Shown here piece after piece: positions 10,430 to 21,282 of a DNA stretch of 64,000 nt. The notes below the pieces were generated by a model. That model saw only the letters and a list, made by a program, of their open reading frames with translations, did no database searches and was not told the DNA's origin. Every line of letters starts with the position of its first letter. Positions within the stretch are counted from its first letter, which is position 1. Both the position numbers and the translations under genes were made by a program. Origin of the DNA: Chrysogorgia sp. JL179-B06 (lineage: Eukaryota; Cnidaria; Anthozoa; Scleralcyonacea; Chrysogorgiidae); assembly GCA_035772405.1 (NCBI GenBank), contig JAYKKM010000192.1, positions 383,501-447,500 on the forward strand, given 5' to 3'.

Positions 10430-11520
10430 TTTATACAATATTACCGCTGCAACAGGTGTGGAGAATACAAGGCCACAACAACAACGCCTTCTTAAGAGTC
10501 AAGGTACTGTGATCTGCATGTAGTAATAGCGTTTCATATATACTGTAATATTAACAAAACTTATAAACCATTATTTTAATCTTAAATAGGAAGTTGTAAA
10601 ATCAACAACAATTGCACAGCAGGTATGAAAGTGCGAAGATCCATTGCTGGAGCAGTGATGGTGGATGTGTTACACACATTATGGGCACAAAGAAATAAAA
10701 TAATCCTTAATGGTATCAGGGACAGCGTTAAAGGAGAAAGATTAACGCCACCACTTAGTTGATAAAAAAGACATCGAGAACATACGCCAGGATTACAGTC
10801 TTAATGATGTGCTCCTTACGCAAAAACACTATAGGATCCTATAGGAATTCCTATAGGAATTGGGCAAAAATCTAATAGGAATAAATTTCCTATAGGATTT
10901 CCTATTGAATTTCTTTGTAAGGGGAATCATCTGAAAACAACCCCGTATTATTTTCCAAGTTGCAAGAGGAACCATATCCTGATATACCCCTTCTTGATGA
11001 GGATTTTATGCTTATAATACAAAAGCCAATTCAAAAACTCATGCTACAGAAATTTGGTTGCAAAGGTGATTGTGTAGACTCAACACATGGTTCAACTGGC
11101 TATGATTTCCCTTTAAACACGCTCGTAGTCGTTGATGAGTTTGGCTCTGGTTTTCCTGTTGCATGGTATCTTTCCAATCATGAAGACATAACATTCGTGT
11201 CCATTTCACTGATTTCACATAACATTCATTTATAATAGAGTGGGTGCCTAAGATGCATGCATGGGCTTTTTGTTTCCATCGAAATCTTGGCATCAACACC
11301 AAATGTATGTGGAAACATTTCACTGAGTATTTAAGTACAATTATTTAAAAGGCAATTATAATAAACGAGTGGATAATTGCATTCTCAACCTTCAAGAATC
11401 GAGACAAAACATTTGAAAGGATTACAAAACTAACCAAGGGAAAAGTCACAGCTCGCATCAGAGACGTAACATAAAAACAGTCCAGACACAGGATTATCCA
11501 CTGCTGAAATTAACTCATCC
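10430..11520 (+). pseudogene. Decayed MULE (Mutator-like) transposase
   Basis: Plus-strand pieces in changing frames resemble MULE transposases: GSCKINNNCTAGMKV after a splice-like AG near 10589, LVDKKDIENIRQDYSLND near 10760-10810, then the catalytic-domain block CVDSTHGSTGYDFPLNTLVV followed by DEFGSGFPVAW at 11070-11170, and further on GINTK and a TKLTKGKVTARIRD segment near 11425. The Asp of CVDSTHG fits the first catalytic residue of this superfamily. A palindromic repeat interrupts it at 10826-10925. Several frameshifts and stops make it inactive. Sequence from 11520 to 12420 may include further C-terminal remnants but I cannot support a frame. Confidence 0.65.
10826..10925. repeat. Palindromic CCTATAGGAATTCCTATAGG repeat inserted in the MULE remnant
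   Basis: Overlapping 6-14 bp palindromes (GGATCC, CCTATAGG, GGAATTCC) with flanks ACGCAAAAAC and TTTGTAAGGGG. A related cluster with TAGAATATTCTA palindromes and a TTTTCGTAAGGG end lies at 51838-52078. Confidence 0.6.
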
Positions 11521-12424
11521 ATGTATTGTCTTTTATTTGCTTTGAGAAAGAAGGGGGAATTAATATATGTAACAGATTAAAAACTACTTGTCTAATATTA
11601 AATTATCCATTTTCAGACACAGGTGCTCTAGAATGAGCAAACAGCATGTTGTTGATGTATGTAATGAAAAGGTGTTCATTCACGTAAGCATTTGAGTTTA
11701 CAAATTGAAACTAAAGTGTGTCAAACAAACATCAGTAAACTGAATGCTTGCAAGGCTAATGTTTACCTTGTAAATACTGTCATGTGGTTGGTCAGGTCAG
11801 AAACAAAATTTATATTCCAATTTGTCACACATTTTGACATAGAAAATGCTTTTGATATGATGAAACTGATTATTAAACTGAGTCAAAATGTGCAACAAAT
11901 CACAAAATTGTACAGTGGTTATACTGTACAACAGTTTATAGTTTATACAACAGTATTGAATGTCAGATCAATGAATATGAGAATTTACCTAAAATATCTA
12001 AGGCAGCAGTTCTAAACAACTACATGTATAATAAAATTAACAGTGTTTATTACACATTTTTAGAAAAACTGGATATACAGCTTGTAAACGCCTGGCTGTT
12101 GTTGACTGGAACTACCATTTAGATGTGAAAATCAAGAAAAATTCATATGGGGAGGTTTCATTTCCCTGAACGTACAATAAGCAAACAAAGAAGTGGAACC
12201 TGAAGATACTGAAAGAGGACAAAGACTGGATACATTTGGATGATGTTAGCCAAAATTTTTAGATTACGTTTTGAAGATGAGAAAAACATGCAACTAGTAG
12301 TGCCCATGAATGTGGATGATCCAAGAAAGATATAGATTGCCCAGTGCGAATCTATATCAGCATGTGAACTCTATGAAAAACATCAGTAGGTTTACCCAGG
12401 AAAATTAAAACTCAGTTTTGAGTT
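11521..12424. other. No recognisable gene
   Basis: AT-rich sequence with short open frames only. A weak reading at 12080-12250 could be MULE C-terminal debris. Confidence 0.3.
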
Positions 12425-12695
12425 TAGTTTAGTTTATTAGATTTATCACTCTTTGGTGAACGGAATACCCCAACAGGCTAGAAGCCCAATTGATAGGGTT
12501 TCCGAGGGCCTACGATTTAAGGTCGTTATCCGAGAATAGCCGAAAGTCTTACCATTTGCTGATATTATTGCAAAGGCAGCACTTTCTCCTCGATTATTTT
12601 TAAGACCCTGAGTGGAGGTCCGACCCAAGATTTGAACCTGAGTCTCCCAGCTCATAGACATGTGTGGTAACCACTAATATTATTACACTGTAATA
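12425..12695 (-). mobile_element. tRNA-derived SINE
   Basis: Read on the minus strand, it starts with GTGGTTACCACACATG, then has a perfect Pol III B-box GGTTCAAATC about 40 bases on, a body containing GCAATAATATCAGCAAATGG and GGGGTATTCCGTTCACCAAA, and a simple AAACTAAACTAAAC-like 3' tail at the low-coordinate end. The combination of an internal promoter, an unrelated body and a simple tail is typical of SINEs. Boundaries are approximate. Confidence 0.7.
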
Positions 12696-13028
12696 ATATA
12701 GGTATACATCTTTCTAAATGGTATGGACCTTTCCCGAGTCGGTGTACTAGCTCAGAGAAACAAAATTATATTGAAGCTTTCCATAAATTGTTGCTGATAC
12801 TGCAAGCTTTTTCAATCATGAGGTGTGATTAATTTTTATCGAGGCTTGCTTCTATGATATTTTCTAATTGGCAAATATAAAATCTGATTGGAAAACGCTG
12901 GTAATAAAATTTTTAAATGTTTGTATAAATGTTTGTTGAAAGTACCTTTTTAAACACTGCCAAAATATTATTTTGTTTAAAGTCCCTAAACTTGCACAGG
13001 GTTCTCACTTATATACTATCCAGGGAGC

Positions 13029-13737
13029 CTATGACACACAATTTTTCTTTTTACAGCATTTATTTTCCACTTCTTGTGACATAATTTGACATCGACCACA
13101 CTTGCACCACTTTTCCAGAGGTTCCTGTGGATGAACTAGGTGGGTGTGCAAGTGGGGTAGAAGAAGCTGCACTGGTTGTTCCTTGATTGGGAGTTGAGGG
13201 TGGTAACAAGTAGGTGAGTGACAATGTTTCATCGAGATGTATTCCTGCACGTTTTCAGACCATTTCATCATCCAGAGTATGGATAAAGTCCTATGAAAAA
13301 TCAGAAACAAATGTAAACAACCGAACAAACCTTGCAATAGGTTGGACAGGAAATGACTCCTATTTATCCTCAATAGATATGCACAGCTTTATTCTGGGAG
13401 GTAACAATTTTTTATAAGTATACTACAAGTAGACAGTCAATATAAATAATACAGTAGCTAACTTTACAGAGCTGATTCACATCAGTTTATAGGGATGAAT
13501 GTGACAGCTATAATGTAAATTAGATCAATCTAAACAATTATGAACTCTATTCCAAACTCCAAATCAGATCAAAGACAATTTGAAACTATTTGAAATGATT
13601 TACCTTCACTCTGTGATTTTCCAACCTGAGCTCTTGTTCCTCTGCTAACAAGTTTGATTCATTTTCTGGTTGGATCGCTCTATCTTGATTAGAATCGTCC
13701 TCATCTTGAGTTATAGATATGTGGGCCATGAGCAAAA
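13029..13737 (-). pseudogene. Two-exon remnant with P2X7 C-terminal-like Cys motif
   Basis: Exon 1 (about 13603-13730) begins ATGGCCCACATATC (MAHISITQDEDDSNQDR...) and ends at AAG/GTAAAT. Exon 2 starts after TTTTTCATAG near 13291 and reads DFIHTLDDEMV before a TGA. After one frame change in a Ser/Pro-rich stretch it gives WCKCGRCQIM...CC. The WCxCGxC..M....CC pattern is that of the zinc-binding intracellular domain of P2X7, which I recall as widespread in cnidarian mobile genes. An in-frame TGA and at least one frameshift indicate a dead copy. The C-terminal half of the domain is missing, replaced by an unrelated tail. Confidence 0.5.
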
Positions 13738-13739
13738 TC

Positions 13740-14589
13740 TCATATCTGCCATTCGGAAAGGTTTGGTCGTGAATAAAATATAGGCAATACTAGTAAACAT
13801 ACTGGTCTCAATGGCCTGTTATGACATGGCTTCTTTGACTTTGTTCCACAGCTACACAAAGGACAACAATATCGTGAAGCTGTTTTACATGGGCATCCTT
13901 TTCTTTTCTTCCCGTTTTAGTTGCAAATCCATCCTACGAAATCACAATATAAAAAGTCGGTCAAGTTTGTGCTGTCTAATTTGTTTGTGTAATGTAAATT
14001 ATCAGTTTATAATCACATCTTCGTCAGGATGCACCGAGGTGTCAATTCTATCTGGTTCTGATATACTCTGAATTTTTTTGTTACGCAGATGATTAAGAAT
14101 ATCTTTAATGAATATACTTGCTTTCCAGTCGGTTTCACACGCAGCTTCATGCTTGATAAATGCAATATATTGCGAGTGAGCAATGCATAATGATTATCGC
14201 GTCAGCCAATCACCATCACGACACTGCCCCTTTAGTAAGTGCGAAATTACACGAACTTTGTGTAAAATGGCAATTTACACTTTGTCAGTGTTAATTTACA
14301 CTCAGTACACTTGTTATGTATAGCTACAACACTTGCAGTCATGACTCATGAGTTACTCAGTTTCAATTATCCTTTTTAAACAATTCGTCAAGGAATTCCT
14401 TTCTCAGTTGATTGGATTTTTCGTCAAATTGCACTTACTTTCATTTTAGACACAAGGTCTTAACTTGCGTTAAGGTGCGTTGGAGAAAGGAAGTGAGGCA
14501 ATGATTTCAACTAATCTGGTGATACTTGGGCTCTCCTGTTGGGATTTTAGCTTTCTTAATAATCGACCAATATTCATCCCAACACGCCA
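13740..14589. other. No recognisable gene
   Basis: Unassigned AT-rich sequence; short frames only, without family resemblance. Confidence 0.3.
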
Positions 14590-15285
14590 GGAAATTAACC
14601 CCGCAAATTGCATATGTACTTCTAGTACGTATTCCATATAAGGAAGTGACCGACGAGCAAATAGAAGGCATTGACGAGCAAATAGAAGGCATTGACGAAC
14701 AAATACATGGCACTCGTACCAGCCCGCTGGATGTGGGATTGTTAACACGTTACGATATGTTCGATTATCCGCTCTTTTTAAGAAAACTACGTTCGCTAGC
14801 AGGATAAGCTGTACGCATATTGTAAACAGATAATTTATCTTTGTTTTAATATATATTGTAGCTTTGGGAGTTGATTATTTCTCAAGAAAACGTTCGTCGA
14901 AAACAGCCGTGTTTTTGTTTACAAGATGGTATCCGTATTAGGAAAATTATATTTTGGCATGCTCGATTATCCGCGCTTTTAAAGAGAACTAAGTTAGCTA
15001 CCGGGATAAAGCTGTACGTATGTTGTAAATAGATAATTTAATTTTCCTTTGATATATTCTATAGCTTTGGGGGTGGTTTATTTCTCAAGAAAACGTTTGC
15101 CAAAGGGTTAGGACCTTTGTTGTTTTGGGGTCGGTTACAATCCAATTAACAAGGAGGCTGGTACGAGGTTTGAACGTGTCAGCTATTTGCTCGTTAATTC
15201 ACTCTATTTGCTCGTCAATGCCTTCTATTTGCGCTTCCTTATAAGGAATACGTACTAGATACCCCTATCGCAAATTGGGCCACGA
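14590..15285. repeat. Foldback structure with minisatellite arms and duplicated core
   Basis: Arms at about 14610-14725 and 15140-15275 are inverted relatives: TAGTACGTATTCCATATAAGG with GACGAGCAAATAGAAGGCATT in one, the complement of these in the other. Between them two direct copies about 200 bp apart (14758-14900 and 14960-15105) share CGATTATCCGC, AAGCTGTACG, GTAAA.AGATAATTTA and TTTCTCAAGAAAACG. The whole looks like a foldback transposon with tandemly duplicated interior. Confidence 0.65.
14652..14712. repeat. 21 bp minisatellite, about three copies
   Basis: GACGAGCAAATAGAAGGCATT twice in tandem, then a diverged third copy GACGAACAAATACATGGCA. The complement of the unit occurs again near 15195-15230. 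Confidence 0.8.
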
Positions 15286-15289
15286 AAAT

Positions 15290-16440
15290 GTCTCTAGTTC
15301 CCAGTAGTCGGTTCCGGCGGATTTCGCGCGGTCATGAATATTCATGATGATCGCGTTTGTTTACATCTTTTCAGCGTGATTTTTTTGGAGACTGGGTGAC
15401 AGTTTTGTATTTTTCCCGCTATTATCTGAAATTTCTGATCTCCTAGCTTTCATTCAATATATTGGCTGTGTCCTTTCATGCTTTAATTTGTTCGTTCTTT
15501 ACGGATTTTCAACTGGAATTTGGCAATACAAACAACGGCGAAGACATTATATATTCGTCTAAATCAGAGGTAAATAACTATAAGTTCGTGCATTTATCGG
15601 AAAAAGCGAAACCATAGAACCACAGAAGGTATACTAATATTTTGATTAAATACTTGTTTAGGGAATTTGGTTATTTCAATTTCGAGAACTTTTGTAACAA
15701 AAATTGCCAATTTCCAACGTTGAGTATGCTTCCGCATGGGGTCGAATTTTGACAGGCTCATAGAAGAACATCTACTGCGTCTTCGAAAGATCGATGCTCC
15801 ATTCTACCATGTCCATTCTACCACAAACGTACAGCTTTTCATGCTCCATTCAACCGCTTACCAAGTCCATTAGAGTTAGAAGAAATGTCAAAGTCATTGA
15901 TAATTACATATCCTTGCCTTCGAGATGTTCAAACAGAACATGTGAGTAGTATTTAAATATCAGCAAATTTTGCTTCTGAAACAAATAATGAGCTACAGGG
16001 AAACTTCACTTAACATTATTTCCGCAACAATGTTTCCTCACTTGCTGAGGCCTTCAGAAACATGTGGTTGGCTTAAAGAAACTCAAATTTTCGCACTGTC
16101 AATACTCAATGTCATGCTGAGATTGACACAAAGGAAATGTGGTCTCAAGATCTACAACATTGACCAACTTGGAATACATTTGATTTTGAAAAAATCACAA
16201 CTATTTAATGATGTTTGATCAATTATTATCATTGCACAGTATATATTCAAGTTTATTTACTTTAGGGTGTTTTATTTAAGCAGTAGAAAGGAGGATGAGC
16301 AACATCAAAGAAAAAATAAAATGAATATCACCTAATTTAAAAAATGAGGAAGATGTGACCAAGCACAAAGTTATGCGAAGTTTACTGGGATTTGACAAAT
16401 AATTTCCCAATGCAAGCAGGTTATAAATCACACATTGTTT
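15290..16440. other. Unassigned; possible exon remnants
   Basis: Short plus-strand readings such as FDRLIEEHLLRLRKIDAPF (15755-15805) are protein-like but stop quickly, and I do not recognise them. The 249-base open frame at 15970 has no family resemblance. Confidence 0.25.
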
Positions 16441-16449
16441 GGCACTAAA

Positions 16450-16720
16450 TCAGGCATACTAGTTTGGTGATAAATCAGACATAGTTTAGTCTGACCACAG
16501 TCATTGCAAGGAGTGGAATAAAGCGTCTTTTCTCTGATCCTTCGCAATACGATTCTTAGGTTTTGCAAAAATCTGATCCAATATCAAGAAAGGTTTTTGA
16601 GCAACTTTAACGTGGAAACTACCTAAGATTCTTTTAATAGGTTTCGTGATCCCAAAACCATCCCGCAAACCATGGCAAAGATTCTCTGCAAGATGAGAGA
16701 AACACAGATGAGAGATCAAT
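16450..16720 (-). pseudogene. Fragment resembling a Penelope-like retroelement
   Basis: Minus strand gives FAKPKNRIAKDQRKDA, then after one frame change YSTPCNDCGQT. A KPKDxxPKxQxxxVVYxIPCxxC block is the start of the GIY-YIG nuclease region of Penelope-like elements as I recall it. Only this block is visible, with no reverse transcriptase nearby. Confidence 0.4.
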
Positions 16721-16734
16721 CATGAAGACGGAAT

Positions 16735-17211
16735 GGACAGGGAATATTATTATGCTGTGTTAACATTTATCTTGTGAAACTCCGTAATATTAATCATGAA
16801 ACGTTGTTTTTGTCCGATTTAAATAAATTCTATATCGAAATGATCACTTGAATCTGGCGAATCGAACGTTCTAGGTTTTGTCTACTTAAAATGTGAATAT
16901 CAGATGTTATATGAGAAAATGCGTAAGCGATTAAAGCGAGACTCGTCTTTAAAATCAAATGACATGGTTTCAAGATCTATTCGACGTTTACACGGTGATT
17001 CAATGCTCTTATGTCCATTAAACCGATATAATTTCATAAAAGATGTTTCGGATACATTGGCGTTGATTTTTATAAAAGTTGACACACAAAGACCTTAAAT
17101 CGAACAGATAATGAAAAAATAGCATTGCCGTGTTTAATATATTTACATTAAAATGTTGTCTGCATGTCAGGCGTTCTGCAGTAGGGGAGGGCTGAGCGCA
17201 GGCTAGCCTGC
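16735..17211. other. No gene seen
   Basis: AT-rich spacer, followed at 17190-17215 by GCAGGCTAGCCTGCGTAC, part of a GCCTGCGTACAGGC-type hairpin word that occurs elsewhere in the window (41775). Confidence 0.3.
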
Positions 17212-17219
17212 GTACAGAC
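17212..17219. repeat. Left target-site duplication of the second hAT element (diverged)
   Basis: GTACAGAC here versus GTAAATAC at 19993-20000: six of eight bases agree, as expected for an older insertion. Confidence 0.5.
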
Positions 17220-19992
17220 CAGTGCTCTCACAACCAAATTTAAGAATTCCTTAGATTGGCCAAAAAAATGCTCATAATTTCCCTAGATTTCCGTAAAATT
17301 CCTTAGACGATTAAGACGAACCTAACATGAAGTATTCCCATGAATATTACGTCATTTACGTGGAAATTTAAATTTTAAAATGAATTTAAATAAATTTTAA
17401 GAATGATATGTTTTCCGAAGAGTCCGACTCAGAGCCAGCCGAAGAAATACTTGAAGGAATTCCTGAAAGGAAAGCAAAAAGGTATATACACAACAATTCA
17501 GGCACCAGTGGCTGGAAGATCCAGATTTTAAGAATTGGTTGGTACGTCCACGTGGAAAAAATGATTGCACCTGTAAAGTGTGTAAGAAGTCAGTATCGTG
17601 TAGGAAGACTGCTCTTCAACGGCACAGTGAATCTGCACAACACAAAAGGCCAATTCGGTCAGAGACAGCCACAGGACAAAGTCAAGGAAACCTTGTTGAA
17701 TGCCTACAACGTCAAGAAGGAAGCACCGCCTATAAAGACACAACAGAGGCTCGAGTATGTTCCTTCCTTGCACAACATAACCTGCCGTTTAGTATAATAA
17801 GTTCTTTGATGAGTTTGTTCAAGTCAGTTGCACCTAAAAATGGGAAAGAAGTCGAGATACTCAAAGGGATCCATTTGTCAGCCACCCGGTGTACTAACAT
17901 TATAAGGCAAGGTGTTGGATTATATTTTCAAAAGGAACTTGTGGAAGTCTTACGAAAATCGTATTTTAGCATAATTCCAGATGAAACCACAGATGTTTCC
18001 ACCGAAAAGCAATTAGGAATATGCGTGGTTTATTTTGATGAAAAAGATGTGGAGATTGTCACCAGATTTTTCGACATGGTGTCTGTCATAGACTCAACTG
18101 TGAATGGGCTTTATCAAGCAATCAAAAACGCTTTTAATGAAAAATCAATTCCTATGGAGAACATAATAGGATATTCCTCAGACACAACCAATGTCATGTT
18201 CGGCGAGCAACATGGTCTTGTCGTCCTCATGAAGCAGGATGTCCCGCATGTTCTTACCGTGAAATGCAGTTGTCATCTGATTCATTTATGTTCATCATAT
18301 GCATGTCAAAAGATGTCTACCTCGCTGGAAGATCTGTGTAGAAATGTCTATTCTCATTTCAGTAGATCAAGTTTGAGACAAAAGGAGTACCAACAGTTTC
18401 AAGAATTCGTAGCAGCTGAGCCTCACAAGTTATTAGGTGTAGCCCAAACCAGATAGTTCTTGGAATCGTGCGTCAAAAGGATTCTAGAGCAATGGGATGC
18501 CCTTCGACTCTACTTAATTTCCTTTGTTGCAGAAAAGAAAAACCCTTCTCATACAACGGAAAGTATTCTTCGTGCCCTGCACAACAAGTATCTTAAAGCC
18601 CAACTAGAGTTTTTAAGCTTCCAACTACATAGATTGAACGATTTTAACACGTTCTGCATCATCTCCATGGCGAAGTTGATAAGCTGCTTAGGTCTATTTT
18701 GTCTGATTTCATGAAGATGGATGCCGTCAGAAGTTGTGATCCGTTTACTGTATCCCTGGATGATCCGAACCTAAAGGTGCCTATTGATCATGTGTACCTA
18801 GGCATCCAAGCAACGGCGACACTGCAAGAATTGATTGCCGATGATCAAGATGCTGTACAAAGATGTCAGGAGAAACTGTTTGGAGTTCATGTTGGAGGTA
18901 GTAAGACAAATCAGGTAGCGATTCGACCTGCAGGATTCTGCATACACCCTTCTCGAGTTCATGATACCGCATAACGCTGTTAATTGCCACCCGCCTTCAC
19001 TACTCCAGCTGTTCAATAAGTTCCCATACTTATCCAACGTTGCAGACAAAGCAGTTGTCAATGCCGAATGGAGAAAACAAGCACTTGAAGAGTCAAATGA
19101 GATCGACCCAAACGAATCATTGCAATTCTGGAAGCGAAGGCTTGACGCACGTACCTTTGACGGAAGAATGAAATATTCCAATTTAAAGAATGTGATTGGC
19201 TGTATGATGTCTCTTCCTTCTTCAAATGCAGCGGTTGAAAGATTGTTTAGCGAGCTAAAGCTTGTGAAAACCACCACACGGAATTATTTAAAAAGAGAAA
19301 GTCTGGTTGGTCTTATTCACACCAAAGAAGGCCTCAATGTGCACTCTCTCCAAGCACATGATCTTGACTGTGAACAGAGAACTTTCTATCCACCTTAAAA
19401 ACGTGAAAAGTAATGCAACTTATGCAAAGGCTAACGAACTAGTCTTCAACAACTTTCGAAATCATGACTGGTGAAACTCGTGAAAGGCTTGCATCGCTTG
19501 CTTAAGAGTGTATAATAAAAACAAAAGAACAACCTGTGTTACTTCATATAGCAGTTAATTTTCTTAAGGATTTTAAATACATATTGTTATCATTGTATAT
19601 GTATAGTGAGAAGTAAAGAATTCCGTTTGAACCTTGATACTGTTATATAGCTACTATAGTGAAATGACAGTAATGTTAATATTAATTTTTTAGTTTGTTG
19701 GTTTGCAAATAATAATACATCCATATTTATGCAGGTTGATATACATTGTTTATATACATCATACATGTTTAAATTTTGGAAACACGCATGCACCCCCAGG
19801 AAAATGTTGCATTTTTGAAGCCTCAGAAGTGCATTTTCCGTGTCTCTGAGAGGAAAATTATTGAAATATCAATTTTACTAGGTCTACTGAAATTATAAGA
19901 AATTCCCCCAAAAATAGGATTCCCCAGATCGCTCCCCAAAAACTCGCAAATTTCCCCGTTTTGGGGAAATTTCCCCAACTGTGGGAGCACTG
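17220..19992 (+). mobile_element. Second hAT transposon, 2,773 bp
   Basis: It begins CAGTGCTCTCACA and ends TGTGGGAGCACTG, a 13 bp inverted repeat with one mismatch and the CAGTG end typical of hAT elements. A diverged 8 bp duplication flanks it. Subterminal sequence at both ends is rich in AATTTCC/GGAAATT words. It encodes one BED-zinc-finger hAT transposase on the plus strand, now broken. Compact and intron-less, it differs in style from the 6.8 kb hAT at the start of the window. Confidence 0.8.
17408..19398 (+). pseudogene. BED-type hAT transposase, broken
   Basis: The reading begins MFSEESDSEPAEEILEG, shifts frame near 17485, and continues WLVRPRGKNDCTCKVCKKSV, a BED-like finger with Cys-x2-Cys then His-x5-His (RHSESAQH). 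The DDE core shows PDETTDVSTEKQLG (first Asp, about 17975) and GYSSDTTNVMFG (second Asp, about 18180). The C-terminal dimerisation domain contains LPSSNAAVERLFSELK near 19212-19260, the hallmark of hAT proteins. Breaks: a TAG at 18454-18456 and two frame changes between 18640 and 18960. Resembles the ZMYM6/SCAND3-like branch by memory. All of it lies inside the inverted repeats at 17220 and 19992. Confidence 0.8.
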
Positions 19993-19999
19993 GTAAATA

Positions 20000-20147
20000 C
20001 ACACACATACACATGTCAATCTTGTACAAATTCGAATACAAGGATTTTGCACATTTATAAATTTAATACCTCAGAATTTGTTCCCTTTTTGTCAAGGTTA
20101 GTACTACTCATGTCACTGAAATTATTGCAACATATAATCATACTTTT
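20000..20147. other. Short spacer between two elements
   Basis: CA-rich start, then AT-rich sequence up to the TTAA at 20148. Confidence 0.4.
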
Positions 20148-20151
20148 TTAA
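20148..20151. repeat. Left TTAA target duplication
   Basis: TTAA directly before AGGGGAAGT; matched by TTAA at 25439-25442 directly after TTCCCCT. Confidence 0.6.
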
Positions 20152-21282
20152 AGGGGAAGTAAGACAAAGTTTTCAATTTAAATTCGATTTTATTTTAAAG
20201 TACTTCCCACATGGGGAAGAATAGCATCCTCACTAATTCCAGAGATCTCCAGATTTTTTAAGAGGGACTGTGCTCGGCCAGGAGACTGGGTTTAGAACAA
20301 TCGCGAAAATAAGCAAAATACCCTGAATTAAATGCGTTATTTCTCTGTTCCATTTACTCCAAATCAATCTAAAAATCTTCAGAATTGTAGATACGTGTAA
20401 GATGTCAATCTTATTTCGGAAGTTTAAGCTTGCATAGATTTTTGTTGCGATGCCATTTTCGCTAATTTCGATCGCCATTGTAAACACTGCACCGCTGTCC
20501 TTTATGCTTTTGCTGAACTGCTCCTGGGTCGCCATGTGCATTACTAGCATGCCAAATGAGATAGAGACAGATTAAATTTTTGTAAATAATTTTATTGGTT
20601 TAAATTCTCATAACATATAAATTATTTTATTGGTTTAAAATCTCACATTATAATAAACTGTAGTACTATGAAAACATTCTGTAAAGAGATAAAAATAGCT
20701 TGTTTTTTGTCATTGTATTTGGTTATGGTACTTGTTATATTAGGTTAGGGCTAGTCCGGTGTACGTCACACTTATGTTTTAACTATCACTTTATTTGATC
20801 AATCAAAATATTTCAATTAAAGATTACACTCTACGAGCACTGCAGAGAGAAAATAAAATGTGACGATATAAGCTTACCACCTCTTGCTTATAAGTGTGGA
20901 CATGTTACATGTGCTATATATGTTTTGTGTTACATGTTGTTTTAACATGAAAGAGAGGCTTGTGATAATATCAAAAGAGTGACGTAAACCCACATAATCG
21001 GCCCTATTGAATTCATGCCGTATTGGTCTTTACCACTCATGCTTATTTTTGCACATTATTAATGTTGAATTTCTAGCCTACAGTATTGCCATCACTTAGA
21101 CTCAGTACAATGATTAATGGTCTGTATTTAAAAACATCAGAAAAGCAGAAAGAAACATTTATTATAAAATGTTTACTACCTAACGTCCTTACCACTATCT
21201 TGGACCAAGATACAAGCTAAACTGCATGTATGCCCTCCTAATTGGCACTAATGCCCTCCAAATTAAATCATGTCCCTACAGA

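Noticed and set aside
15970..16218. 83-residue plus frame as a gene
   Set aside because: No family resemblance, no splice context and typical chance-open AT-rich composition.
18798..19277. 159-residue minus-strand frame
   Set aside because: Antisense of the hAT transposase C-terminal region, which has the diagnostic SSNAAVERLFS block on the plus strand.
20233..20550. 105-residue minus frame MATQEQFSKSIKDSG...
   Set aside because: Protein-like start but no splice or family support; it lies near the end of the TTAA element, where no second gene can be shown.
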